A stretch of 51,336 bases of DNA from Streptomyces yangpuensis (GCF_001005295.1 NZ_LBMK01000004.1:454697-506032); one strand, 5' to 3'. Counted from the stretch's first letter, positions 33,465-41,831 are shown. Notes: generated from the sequence alone by a model not told the origin. A program made the numbers and translations.

Positions 33465-36017
33465 TTACTCGGTCTTGATGGCGGTCAGCATGTTCAGACG
33501 GGCGGCGCTGCGGGCCGGCCACATGGCGGCCAGGACGCCGACCACGGCGGCCAGCAGGAGGAAGATCCCGATCCGGTCCCACGGGAGGATCAGCTCGTAG
33601 CCGGGCATGGACTTCGCCAGCGTGGAGCCGACGGCCCAGGCGAGGAAGATGCCGATGGCGACACCGAGGGCGGCTCCGAAGAGGGAGATCACCACGGCTT
33701 CGAGGCGGATCATGTTCTTGACCCGGCTGCGGTCGAGGCCGATGGCGCGCAGCATGCCGATCTCCTGGGTCCGCTCGAAGACGGACATGGCCAGGGTGTT
33801 GACCACGCCGAGCACCGAGATGACCAGCGCCATGCCGAGCAGGCCGTACATGATGTTCAGCATCGTGTTGATCATGCCGCCCATCTCGTTGCGCATGTCC
33901 TGCTGGGTGGCGACGGTGATGGCCGGGTTCTTGCCGAGGGCGTCGACGACCTTCTGCTGGGCGGCCTTGGAGGCCCCGCCGTCGACGTTGACGTACACCT
34001 CGGGGATGTACATCTCCTCGCTGTGCTCGCTGAGGATCTTGTCGTCGATGACGTAGGGGGAGAGCAGGCCCTCCATGTCCTTGAAGATCGCACCGACCTT
34101 CACCGACGCTTCCCGGCCGTCGTCGTACGTCAGCTTGATCGTGGTGCCGACGGTGAACTTCTGCTTCGTGGCGGTCTTCTCGGCGACCGCGACGTCGCCC
34201 TTGCCGAGCGCGTCGAGCGAGCCGCTGAGGACCTCGATGTTGAGGAGCCGGCCGATGGTGGCCGGGTTGACGCCGGAGGCGGCCCGGAAGTCGCCGTCGA
34301 CCAGGAAGTAGCCGGCCGACTGCGGGGAGACCGCCTTGATGCCGGGGGCCTTGGCCAGGGTCTCGGCCACGGACTTGTCGAGGCTGCCCGCGTCGGCGGA
34401 CATCGAGACCCGGTAGTCGGCCTTGAGCTTCTCGGTGCTCATGCGGTCGACGACCTTGCCGACGGTGATGCCGAGCACGGACAGCGTGGTGACGAGGGTC
34501 AGGCCGATCGCGAGGGAGGCGGCCGTGACGGCGGTGCGGCGCGGGTTGCGGACGGCGTTCTGCGCGGCGAGCTTGCCGGGGACGCCGAACACCTTCTGCA
34601 GCAGCGGGCGGACCGCGCCGATGACCGGCTTCGAGAGCAGCGGCAGCAGCACGATCATGCCGATCAGCATGAAGAAGGCGCCGCCGCCCATGATCATGCG
34701 GCCGGTGCCGCCGCCCTTGGACACGCCCAGGAAGACCAGGCCGATGCCACCGAGGCTGATGACCGAGCCGAGGATGTTGCGCAGGAGCAGGGACTTCGAG
34801 GAGGCCGGCAGGTGGGCGCTGCCCATGGCGGCCACGGGTGCGATCCGGCCGGTGCGCCAGGCCGGCAGCAGGGCGGCGACGGTGGTGACGACGACGCCGA
34901 TGACGAAGGCGGCGATCACGGTGCCCGGGGCGATCACGGGGGCGCCGCCCGGCAGCTTGGCACCGAGGGAGCCGATGACGGAGCGGATCCCGAGGGCGAG
35001 GCCGATGCCGCCGAGCAGGCCGACGGCGGCCGACAGGAAGCCGACGACGAGGGCCTCGGTGAGCACCGAGCGCATGACCTGGCCGCGGTTGGCGCCGACG
35101 GCGCGCAGCAGGGCCAGCTCCTTGGTGCGCTGGGTGACCAGCATGGTGAAGGTGTTGTAGATCAGGAAGATGCCGACGAAGAGCGAGATGCCGGCGAAGA
35201 CGAGCAGCATCGTGCTGAGGTTGCTGAGGCCCTTCTCGATCTGCTTGGCCTGCTCCGCGGCGAGCGCCGTGCCGGTCTGCGCCTTGGTCGTCTTGCTGTC
35301 GAGCAGCGGCTTGATGTCGGCGAGCAGCTTGTCGGGGGAGGTGCCGTTCTTCGCGGCGACCGACAGCTCCTGGAAGTAGCCGGGCTTGAGGTACAGCTCC
35401 TGGGCGACCTTGGTCTCGAAGAGGACCAGGCTGCCGCCGGCCTGCACGGCGCCGTCCTCGGTCGTGAAGACGCCGGCGAGGGTGTACTCCTTGACCGGGC
35501 CGTTGGTGGCGACGCGCACCTTGTCGCCGACCTTGTACGTGCCCGCGTCGGCGGTGGCCCTGTCGAGGGCGACCTCGTCGGCCCTGGCCGGGCCGGCGCC
35601 CTGGGTGAAGGTGTAGCGCGGGTCCTTGCCGTCCTTGACGGGGGTGAAGTTGCCGCCCTTGTTGGACCAGCCGGAGCCGATCAGCTTGCCGTTCTCGTCG
35701 CCGACTCCGGCGAAGCCCGAGACGCTGCCGGAGACGGTGTCGACGCCCGGGAGCGCCTTGATCCTGTCGAGGGTCTGCTGGCCGAGGCCGGGCTCGCCCT
35801 CCTTCTGGCCCTCCTCGTTGCGGCCCTGGCCGTAGGAGGTGACCGAGACGGCGACGCCCTCGTAGCTCTTGGCGGACTGGCCGGAGAGGGACTTCTTGAG
35901 GGTGTCGGTGAAGACGAGGGTGCCGGATACGAAGGCGACGCCGAGGGTGACGGCGAGCACCGTCATCAACAGCCGGGCCTTGTGCGCGAGGACGTTGCGC
36001 AGGGCGGTACGGAACAT
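33465..36017 (-). CDS. FtsX-like ABC transporter permease (850 aa), paralogue
   Basis: The second MacB-type permease of the window, with the same architecture as 6684-9269. It has an N-terminal TM (ARLLMTVLAVTLGVAFVSGTLVF), an extracytoplasmic domain, three TMs ending PAWRTGRIAPVAAMGSA (~400), central TMs, a second extracytoplasmic domain, and C-terminal TMs ending WPARSAARLNMLTAIKTE. The marker repeats are QRTKELALLRAVGANRG and ERTQEIGMLRAIGLDRS. ATG at 36017 lies ~62 bp downstream of the ATPase gene, unlike the overlapping arrangement of the paralogue. Substrate unknown. Confidence 0.92.
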   Translation of the reverse strand: MFRTALRNVLAHKARLLMTVLAVTLGVAFVSGTLVFTDTLKKSLSGQSAKSYEGVAVSVTSYGQGRNEEGQKEGEPGLGQQTLDRIKALPGVDTVSGSVSGFAGVGDENGKLIGSGWSNKGGNFTPVKDGKDPRYTFTQGAGPARADEVALDRATADAGTYKVGDKVRVATNGPVKEYTLAGVFTTEDGAVQAGGSLVLFETKVAQELYLKPGYFQELSVAAKNGTSPDKLLADIKPLLDSKTTKAQTGTALAAEQAKQIEKGLSNLSTMLLVFAGISLFVGIFLIYNTFTMLVTQRTKELALLRAVGANRGQVMRSVLTEALVVGFLSAAVGLLGGIGLALGIRSVIGSLGAKLPGGAPVIAPGTVIAAFVIGVVVTTVAALLPAWRTGRIAPVAAMGSAHLPASSKSLLLRNILGSVISLGGIGLVFLGVSKGGGTGRMIMGGGAFFMLIGMIVLLPLLSKPVIGAVRPLLQKVFGVPGKLAAQNAVRNPRRTAVTAASLAIGLTLVTTLSVLGITVGKVVDRMSTEKLKADYRVSMSADAGSLDKSVAETLAKAPGIKAVSPQSAGYFLVDGDFRAASGVNPATIGRLLNIEVLSGSLDALGKGDVAVAEKTATKQKFTVGTTIKLTYDDGREASVKVGAIFKDMEGLLSPYVIDDKILSEHSEEMYIPEVYVNVDGGASKAAQQKVVDALGKNPAITVATQQDMRNEMGGMINTMLNIMYGLLGMALVISVLGVVNTLAMSVFERTQEIGMLRAIGLDRSRVKNMIRLEAVVISLFGAALGVAIGIFLAWAVGSTLAKSMPGYELILPWDRIGIFLLLAAVVGVLAAMWPARSAARLNMLTAIKTE

Positions 36018-36079
36018 GGGAGATCTCAGTCCTGGGGCTGGAAGTCTGGGAGAGGGCGGCCTGGGGCGGGGGCCCGGGA

Positions 36080-36853
36080 TCAGCTGGTGCGGCCCTTGGC
36101 GTCGAAGGCCTTCATGCGGTCCAGCACGCCGTCGGCGGTGGGGCTGAGCATCTCGTCGACGATCCGGCCGTCGGCGAGGAAGATGACGCGGTCCGCGTAG
36201 GAGGCGGCGACCGGGTCGTGGGTGACCATCACGACGGTCTGGCCGAGCTCGCGGACGGAGTTGCGCAGGAAGCCGAGGACCTCGGCGCCGGAGCGGGAGT
36301 CCAGGTTTCCGGTCGGCTCGTCACCGAAGATGATCTCGGGGCGGGAGGCCAGGGCGCGGGCGACGGCCACGCGCTGCTGCTGGCCGCCGGAGAGCTGGGT
36401 GGGCCGGTGGCCCAGGCGGCCGGAGAGACCGACCATGTTCACGACGGTGTCCAGCCACTGCTGGTCGGGCTTGCGGCCGGCGATGTCCATGGGGAGCGTG
36501 ATGTTCTCCAGGGCCGTCAGGGTCGGCAGCAGGTTGAACGCCTGGAAGATGAAGCCGATCTTGTCCCGGCGCAGCTGCGTGAGCTGCTTGTCCTTGAGGG
36601 AGCCCAGTTCGGTCTCGCCGATGCGGACCGAGCCGGCGGAGAAGGTGTCCAGGCCGGCGACGCAGTGCATCAGGGTGGACTTGCCGGAGCCCGAGGGGCC
36701 CATGATCGCGGTGAACTGTCCCTGGCCGAAGTCCACGGAGACGTTGTCCAGGGCGACCACCTGGGTCTCGCCCTGGCCGTACACCTTGGAGAGGCCGGTG
36801 GCGCGGGCGGCCACGGCCTGGGCGGTGCGCGGGGCGTGGTTCATGGTGGTCAC
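36080..36853 (-). CDS. ABC transporter ATP-binding protein, paralogue
   Basis: A 257-residue partner of the permease at 33465. Walker A GPSGSGKST is at about 52-60, with FIFQAFNLLPTL, signature LSGGQQQR, Walker B IIFGDEPTGN and switch MVTHDP. It is nearly superimposable on the ATPase at 5899, including the C-terminal VIFLADGRIVDEM. The GTG start at 36853 has GAGGAG 7 nt upstream; an ATG three codons in is the alternative. A short open frame (36905-37060) lies ~50 bp upstream on the same strand. Confidence 0.93.
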   Translation of the reverse strand: MTTMNHAPRTAQAVAARATGLSKVYGQGETQVVALDNVSVDFGQGQFTAIMGPSGSGKSTLMHCVAGLDTFSAGSVRIGETELGSLKDKQLTQLRRDKIGFIFQAFNLLPTLTALENITLPMDIAGRKPDQQWLDTVVNMVGLSGRLGHRPTQLSGGQQQRVAVARALASRPEIIFGDEPTGNLDSRSGAEVLGFLRNSVRELGQTVVMVTHDPVAASYADRVIFLADGRIVDEMLSPTADGVLDRMKAFDAKGRTS

Positions 36854-36904
36854 AGGACTGCTCCTCGGTCTGTTGTGCGGGACTCCTCCATCCTCACCCG
36901 GCCC

Positions 36905-37060
36905 TTACACGCCGCGGATCAGCCGCCGTGCCTGTTCGCGGGCCCACTCGAGACTGACGGCGGGCGGGCGCGCCTCCTCCTCTGGTATGACAGGAGGCCT
37001 GCTCGGCGGGCGCCGGCCCGGGGTGGCGGGGAGGGTGGCGCGGGGGGTGGCGCGGGCCAT
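36905..37060 (-). CDS. Possible small protein upstream of the ABC exporter
   Basis: A 51-residue frame starting ATG (37060) and ending SLEWAREQARRLIRGV. The Pro/Arg-rich first half and the helical, clean C-terminus look protein-like. The Shine-Dalgarno is weak (GGGA 6 nt upstream). An in-frame ATG at 37120 would give 71 residues. It may be the first gene of the ABC operon. No family is recognised. Coding is uncertain because GC-rich DNA leaves many frames open. Confidence 0.35.
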   Translation of the reverse strand: MARATPRATLPATPGRRPPSRPPVIPEEEARPPAVSLEWAREQARRLIRGV

Positions 37061-37253
37061 CGAAATCCCGTCATTCCCGTACAGGTGGTGATCGCCGTCC
37101 AGAACGGGCCGACCGCGCATTCTGGGGCCTGACGGACCCTCAAGCGCCAATAAAATCAGACAACATCGGATAGACGTCCCGTCGGCGGAGAGTGTCTTCC
37201 GGATAGGCTCGGCACAGCGTTCAAGGCTTTTTCCACGGGGGCCGCCACGCCCT

Positions 37254-37335
37254 GCCCGGATGGTGGAATGCAGACACGGCGAGCTTAAACCTCGCTGGCC
37301 TTCGGGCCGTGCCGGTTCAAGTCCGGCTCCGGGCA
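37254..37335 (+). tRNA. bldA: tRNA-Leu (UAA anticodon), bldA
   Basis: The acceptor arms GCCCGGA (37254-37260) and TCCGGGC (37328-37334) pair. The anticodon stem is GCGAG/CTCGC with loop CTTAAAC, giving anticodon TAA at 37286-37288. A long class II variable arm (GGCC-TTCG-GGCC) follows, and the T-arm is GCCGG-TTCAAGT-CCGGC. The discriminator is A; CCA is not encoded. This is the only tRNA that reads UUA, the rarest Streptomyces codon, and by established work it gates morphological development and antibiotic synthesis. A TAGGCT -10-like box lies at 37204-37209. The two TTA-containing genes of this window are at 2485-3881. Confidence 0.97.
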
Positions 37336-37482
37336 CTCCGCAGCTCTGGCGAGGCTCCCCTCGTTTATCCCCTGCGCTTCGCCATGCCTTCTCCTAAGAT
37401 CCTCCTCCAGCAGTAGGGTGCTTTCTTTGCGAGCGCATTACTCTTGTTGCAAGGCCGCGCTCGGTGGCCACGGAGGAGTGAG

Positions 37483-38331
37483 ATGAGGAGCAGTAACCCG
37501 GTCTTCTCGCGACGGGGGTTCAGCCGCGACAACGGTGGCTACGCGGGCTTTGACGCGCAGCACCAGCAGGCCGGGACCAACCCGTACGCGACGAACCCTT
37601 ACGCGATGGACCCGGCCACGGGCATGCCGCAGGCGCCGGCGCGCACCAACGCGATGACCATCGACGACGTCGTGAGCCGTACGGCCATGACGCTCGGCAC
37701 GCTCATCGTGACGGCGACCCTCTCCTGGGTGCTGCTGCCCGTCGACCCGGCCAACCTCACCAAGTCGTACGCGATCGGCATCGGCGCCGCGCTGGTGGCC
37801 TTCGTCTTCGCGATCATCCAGTCGTTCAAGCAGAAGGCCGCCCCGGGCCTGATCCTGGCCTACGCGGCCTTCGAGGGCGTGTTCCTCGGCGTGATCAGCG
37901 CGGCCACCAGCACCTACTTCGGCGCCGGCGTGGTCATCCAGGCCGTGCTGGGCACGATGTGCGTCTTCGCCGCCGTGCTCCTCGCCTACAAGATGGGCTG
38001 GATCCGCGTCAACCGCCGCTTCTTCGGCTTCGTGATGGCCGCGGCCCTGGGCTTCATGCTGCTCATGCTCGCGAACACCCTGTTCGCGGTCTTCGGCGGC
38101 GGTGACGGCCTCGGCTTCCGCAGCGGCGGCCTCGGCCTGCTGTTCGGCGCCATCGGCGTCATCCTCGGCGCCTGCTTCCTCGCCCTCGACTTCAAGCAGG
38201 TCGAGGACGGCGTGACCTACGGCGCCCCGCGCGAGGAGGCCTGGCTGGCCGCCTTCGGCCTCACCATGACCCTGGTGTGGATCTACATCGAGATGCTGCG
38301 CATCTTCCAGATCCTCTCCGGCGACGACTAG
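37483..38331 (+). CDS. Bax inhibitor-1 / YccA family membrane protein
   Basis: A 282-residue protein. It has a ~60-residue hydrophilic, Asn/Pro/Gln-rich N-terminus (with NPYATNPYAMDP), then seven hydrophobic segments, and ends QVEDGVTYGAPREEAWLAAFGLTMTLVWIYIEMLRIFQILSGDD. The charged EAW...IEMLR element in the last helices is characteristic of the BI-1/YccA fold, a pH-sensitive ion-leak or protease-modulating family; the bacterial role is unsettled. ATG at 37483 has GGAGGAG 5 nt upstream. It lies directly downstream of bldA. A 22-bp terminator hairpin follows. Confidence 0.92.
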   Translation: MRSSNPVFSRRGFSRDNGGYAGFDAQHQQAGTNPYATNPYAMDPATGMPQAPARTNAMTIDDVVSRTAMTLGTLIVTATLSWVLLPVDPANLTKSYAIGIGAALVAFVFAIIQSFKQKAAPGLILAYAAFEGVFLGVISAATSTYFGAGVVIQAVLGTMCVFAAVLLAYKMGWIRVNRRFFGFVMAAALGFMLLMLANTLFAVFGGGDGLGFRSGGLGLLFGAIGVILGACFLALDFKQVEDGVTYGAPREEAWLAAFGLTMTLVWIYIEMLRIFQILSGDD

Positions 38332-38371
38332 CAGGACCGGCGGGCCGCCAGGCCCGCCCGGTCCGGCACAC

Positions 38372-38419
38372 CGCACGGGAAGGCCCCGCGAGCGAACGCT
38401 CGCGGGGCCTTCCCGTGCG
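38372..38419. terminator. Convergent terminator, 23-bp perfect stem
   Basis: 38372-38394 is fully complementary to 38397-38419 (core GGGAAGGCCCCGCGAGCG), with only AA at the centre. It serves the BI-1 gene and the opposing small gene. Confidence 0.92.
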
Positions 38420-38450
38420 TGCAGGGACCACGGGGGTCGAGGGAGAGGGG

Positions 38451-38681
38451 TCAGCCGAACCGGCGTGCGGCCCGGCGCAGGTCGTACTCGTGGATGATCG
38501 CCTTGGCCTGGCCGTACGACAGCTCGTGCGCGCCGCGCAGCCAGCTGACCTTCTCCTCGAACCGGACGAGGGAGGGGCCATCGTCGACGGTGCGGAGCCA
38601 GTCGGACACCTCACGACCGGTGGTCTGGGGGATTCTGTCGATCATGTTGCGGTGGGTCTGCTCGGAGAACTCTACGGACAT
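38451..38681 (-). CDS. DUF4287-type small protein
   Basis: A 76-residue helical protein, SVEFSEQTHRNMIDRIPQTTGREVSDWLRT...VSWLRGAHELSYGQAKAIIHEYDLRRAARRFG. The VSWLR...HELSYGQAKAIIHEY segment is the DUF4287 hallmark. ATG at 38681 has GGAGG 7 nt upstream. No function is known for the family. It is divergent from the next small gene. Confidence 0.88.
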   Translation of the reverse strand: MSVEFSEQTHRNMIDRIPQTTGREVSDWLRTVDDGPSLVRFEEKVSWLRGAHELSYGQAKAIIHEYDLRRAARRFG

Positions 38682-38782
38682 GGGCGCCTCCGGAGGTTTT
38701 GCCGTGCTGTTCTCTTCACGCCACCGTGCCGGAGAGTTCGCCCGTTGGCAATGGTGCCCGGACGACACGTAAGGTCGGCCGG

Positions 38783-39127
38783 GTGCTTGATACCTCGCCC
38801 CTGAGCGCCGCCGTGGACCGTTTCGCCGACCGGCTGCGGGCCGCACCGCAGAGCCGCCTCCAGCAGGGGACGGCCGCTGTGGCGCTGGAACTGGCCCGCG
38901 AGCTCTCCGTACGGGCGCAGGAGCTGGAGGAGCCCGGACGGGCCCCCCGGGAGATGCCGGACGCCGGGATCTTCGTCGTCGGGGACCAGGTGGCCGTGGC
39001 CGGGCTGGACCTCGTCGAGGCCCTGCGCGGCGCCGCGGGCGCCCCGGACACGGCGAAGGCCCCGTCCGAGGTGCTGGACGAGGCCGTTCGACTGGTGGAG
39101 CAGGCGGAGATCAGAGCGACGCGATGA
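38783..39127 (+). CDS. Hypothetical helical protein (114 aa)
   Basis: A soluble, Ala/Leu/Glu-rich protein (PLSAAVDRFADRLRAAPQSR, TAAVALELARELSVRAQELE, DEAVRLVEQAEIRATR) with a short beta-like core, IFVVGDQVAVAGLDLVEAL. Family not recognised. GTG at 38783 fits a leaderless transcript: TAAGGT (38770-38775) ends 7 nt before it, with TTGGCA at 38745 as a possible -35. Its 3' end overlaps the opposing gene by 17 bp. Confidence 0.75.
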   Translation: MLDTSPLSAAVDRFADRLRAAPQSRLQQGTAAVALELARELSVRAQELEEPGRAPREMPDAGIFVVGDQVAVAGLDLVEALRGAAGAPDTAKAPSEVLDEAVRLVEQAEIRATR

Positions 39128-39935
39128 CCCGGTCCGCCAGGATGTAGACGTTGCTGTCGGGGTCCTCGGAGTCACCGCAGGAGAAGGTCAGCGCGTAGGC
39201 GCCGGAGATCCCCGAGCCGCCCAGCAGGACCGGAGCGGTGCCCGAGCGCAGCGCCTCGGCGAGCCGCTCCGCGGTCTCCCGGTGCCCCGGGGTCATGCAC
39301 AGCGTGGTGCCGTCGGTGAAGACGTACACGTCCAGCGTGCCCAGCGGGCCGGGACGGACGTCCGCGAGGGCCGTACGGGCCTCCGCGAGCTCCTCCAGAC
39401 GGTTCACGGTGCGCTCGTGGTCGGCGCCGGGATGCGCGGCCTGCACCGGTACGAAGTCGGGGTGCGAGGGGTGGCGCCGGCGGGCGGCGGCCAGCTCGGC
39501 CGAGTCCTCCGGGTACCCGGGGAGCTCGTCGAGCGCCTCCTCGCCCAGGACCGGTTCCAGGCCCACCAGGTCGGCCTGGCGGGGCAGGAAGACCGGGCTG
39601 TCCTCGCCGAGCCCGGGCAGGCCGCCCAGCAGCGAAGGGGCGTCGGCGGCGTCGCGGGCCTCCTGCGCGGCCCAGAAGGCGCGTGCCTCGGCCAGCTCCC
39701 GCTCGCGCTCCTCGGCCAGGGCCTCGGCCACGGCGGCTCGTATCTCCGCGGCGGGGGACTCGGCGGCGTTGCGGGCGTGCGGGACGGTCGCGGCGCGGGC
39801 GTGGACCGGCACCGCCAGCTCCTCGCGCAGGGCGGTGACCTGCTTGCGCAGACCGTGGACGGCGTGCAGAGCAGCAGCGCCCACGGCCGTGGCAGCGGCC
39901 GTGGTCAGCAGCAGGGCAAGAGACATGGCGCTCAC
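39111..39935 (-). CDS. Membrane-anchored hypothetical protein (274 aa)
   Basis: An N-terminal TM (SLALLLTTAAATAVGAAAL, ~4-24) is followed by a charged coiled-coil stretch (~60-95, AVAEALAEERERELAEARAF). The acidic/Pro region is followed by a globular C-terminus, LGTLDVYVFTDGTTLCMTPGH...YALTFSCGDSEDPDSNVYILADRVIASL. Family not recognised. GTG at 39935 has AGGAG ~8 nt upstream; an ATG four codons in is the alternative. It overlaps the convergent gene by 17 bp at the 3' end. The upstream 525 bp is gene-free. Confidence 0.82.
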   Translation of the reverse strand: MSAMSLALLLTTAAATAVGAAALHAVHGLRKQVTALREELAVPVHARAATVPHARNAAESPAAEIRAAVAEALAEERERELAEARAFWAAQEARDAADAPSLLGGLPGLGEDSPVFLPRQADLVGLEPVLGEEALDELPGYPEDSAELAAARRRHPSHPDFVPVQAAHPGADHERTVNRLEELAEARTALADVRPGPLGTLDVYVFTDGTTLCMTPGHRETAERLAEALRSGTAPVLLGGSGISGAYALTFSCGDSEDPDSNVYILADRVIASL

Positions 39936-40240
39936 TGACTAACTCCTGAGGTGATTCGATCCCCCGACTTCCTACATCAGAGTGTCCCGGCCTGGGAATG
40001 GCGTGCAGTGCATTACGTCACGAAATGGACAGGGCTTTCGTCACACCCTGCACCCCTGTTCCAGTGCTGACCTGCGTAAACACCGATCCCCCAGGACATA
40101 GGTCACATCCTGGGGGAGATTCGGTCACAGGTAGGCCGCGACGGGATTAGAACCGGTGTCAGTACGGCCCGCGCCGCCAAGGGGTGTCTGGCCCCGTTCT
40201 TGATCCAGTAGCCGCAGTCCTACTTTCGGCTACGAACCGG
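39936..40240. other. Gene-free region with extended hairpin and GTCACA repeats
   Basis: No gene is seen. TCCCCCAGGA (40087-40096) pairs with TCCTGGGGGA (40108-40117), extended by ACCGA/TCGGT (40082-40086, 40121-40125) and CCTG/CAGG. GTCACA occurs three times (~40030, 40103, 40124), and ACGAAA/TTTCGT arms lie near 40020-40040. It is the upstream region of the 39935 gene. Confidence 0.5.
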
Positions 40241-40464
40241 CGCGCTGAGCCTCGCCGCCGCTGCGGGCAGGTGCCGGCCTCGCCACGCGGCGGAGCCGCA
40301 CATCGGCACAGTCGGCCGACCCCTACCCTCCGCTACGGCTCAGCCGCCCTCTTTTCTGGTCGCGCTGAGCCTCGCCGCCGCTGCGGGCAGGTGCCGGCCT
40401 CGCCACGCGGCGGAGCCGCACATCGGCACGGTCGGCCGACCCCTACCCTCCGCTACGGCTCAGC
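40241..40464. repeat. 104-bp direct repeat, two copies, with terminal inverted repeats
   Basis: 40241-40344 and 40361-40464 are identical except at 40310 (A) versus 40430 (G), separated by 16 bp, for a period of exactly 120 bp. Within each copy the ends GCTGAGCC and GGCTCAGC are inverted repeats, and an internal GTGCCG/CGGCAC pair is also present, so each unit can fold. The second copy overlaps the thiolase stop codon (40460-40462). No transposase is present. It is probably a small intergenic mobile or palindromic element. Confidence 0.85.
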
Positions 40465-41680
40465 TCAGCCGCTCGATCACCATGGCCATGCCCTGGCCGC
40501 CGCCCACGCACATCGTCTCCAGGCCGAACTGCTTGTCGTGGAACTGCAGGCTGTTGATCAGCGTGCCGGTCAGGCGGGCGCCGGTCATCCCGAAGGGGTG
40601 ACCCACGGCGATGGCCCCGCCGTTGACGTTCAGCTTGTCGAGGGGGATCTCCAGGTCCCGGTACGACGGGATGACCTGGGCTGCGAACGCCTCGTTGATC
40701 TCGAACAGGTCGATGTCGCCGACCGTCAGGCCGGCCCGCTTCAGGGCCTGCTTCGACGCCTCGACCGGGCCCAGGCCCATGATCTCCGGGGAGAGGCCGG
40801 TGACACCGGTGGAGACGATCCGGGCCAGCGGGGTCAGGCCCAGCTCGCGGGCCTTCGTGTCGCTCATGATGACCAGCGCGGCGGCGCCGTCGTTCAGCGG
40901 GCAGCAGTTGCCGGCCGTCACCATGCCGTCGGGGCGGAAGACGGGCTTCAGACCCTGCACGCCCTCCAGCGTCACGCCGGCGCGCGGGCCGTCGTCGGTG
41001 GAGACGACCGTGCCGTCCGGGGTGGTGACCGGGGTGATCTCGCGGGCCCAGAAGCCGTTCTTGATGGCTTCCTCGGCCAGGTTCTGCGAGCGGACACCGA
41101 ACTCGTCCATGTCCTGGCGGGTCACGCCCTTCAGACGGGCCAGGTTCTCGGCGGTCTGACCCATCGAGATGTACGCGTCGGGGACGAGGCCGTCCTCGCG
41201 CGGGTCGTGCCAGGACGAGCCCTCGCTCTCGGCGACGGCGGCCGTACGGGCCTCCGCGTCCGCGAAGAGCGGGTTGTGGGTGTCGGGCCAGGAGTCCGAG
41301 TTGCCCTTCGCGAACCGCGACACCGTCTCCACACCCGCGGAGATGAACACGTCGCCCTCGCCCGCCTTGATGGCGTGCAGGGCCATCCGGGACGTCTGCA
41401 GCGAGGAGGAGCAGTAGCGGGTGATGGTCGTGCCCGGGAGGAAGTCCATGCCCATCTGCACGGCCACGATGCGGGCCAGGTTGTTGCCCTGCTCGCCGCC
41501 CGGCAGACCGCAGCCCAGCATCAGGTCGTCGATCTCGCGCGGGTCCAGCTCGGGGATCTTGGCCAGGGCGGTCTGGATGATCGTCGCGGTCAGGTCGTCC
41601 GGGCGGACGTCCTTGAGGGATCCCTTGAAGGCGCGCCCGATGGGAGAGCGGGCGGTGGAAACGATGACTGCTTCGGGCAT
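40460..41680 (-). CDS. Acetyl-CoA C-acyltransferase (thiolase)
   Basis: A 406-residue thiolase catalysing acyl-CoA plus CoA cleavage or the reverse condensation. The nucleophile is Cys90 in TTITRYCSSSLQ, His361 is in VGHPFGMTGAR, and the second Cys391 is in ETMCVGGGQGMAM. SSS after the first Cys and the long loop (ETVSRFAKGNSDSWPD) point to the FadA/FadI-like acyltransferase group rather than a PhaA-type. ATG at 41680 has TTGGAG 5 nt upstream. The stop codon lies inside the second 104-bp repeat copy. Confidence 0.93.
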   Translation of the reverse strand: MPEAVIVSTARSPIGRAFKGSLKDVRPDDLTATIIQTALAKIPELDPREIDDLMLGCGLPGGEQGNNLARIVAVQMGMDFLPGTTITRYCSSSLQTSRMALHAIKAGEGDVFISAGVETVSRFAKGNSDSWPDTHNPLFADAEARTAAVAESEGSSWHDPREDGLVPDAYISMGQTAENLARLKGVTRQDMDEFGVRSQNLAEEAIKNGFWAREITPVTTPDGTVVSTDDGPRAGVTLEGVQGLKPVFRPDGMVTAGNCCPLNDGAAALVIMSDTKARELGLTPLARIVSTGVTGLSPEIMGLGPVEASKQALKRAGLTVGDIDLFEINEAFAAQVIPSYRDLEIPLDKLNVNGGAIAVGHPFGMTGARLTGTLINSLQFHDKQFGLETMCVGGGQGMAMVIERLS

Positions 41681-41789
41681 CGGGACTCCAAGGGTGCGTC
41701 GTTGCGGGACCGGATGCGAAGTTACCGCCCCGTACGGTCGAGGTCACCGGCCTGAGGGTGTGATGCCGGTCGCTCCCACCGGCCCCGGC

Positions 41790-41831
41790 CGGCCGGGGGC
41801 CGCACCCCCAAGGGTGCGCCTTCCCCGGCCG
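41790..41831 (-). terminator. Nested hairpin after the SGNH gene
   Basis: CGGCCGGGG (41790-41798) pairs with CCCCGGCCG (41823-41831), with inner GCACCC/GGGTGC (41802-41807, 41812-41817). It lies 30 bp past the end of the minus-strand SGNH gene. Confidence 0.7.

Noticed and set aside
37254..37336. Reading the 36905 frame back to 37336 as a longer protein
   Set aside because: This would translate through the tRNA gene, whose cloverleaf is complete.
40241..40464. CRISPR array
   Set aside because: There are only two long copies with one 16-bp spacer and no cas genes. The unit length and internal inverted ends fit a palindromic element instead.
40184..41755. 523-codon plus-strand frame crossing the direct repeats
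   Set aside because: It stays open only because the repeat period (120) is a multiple of three and because it is antisense to the thiolase gene. There is no protein-like content.
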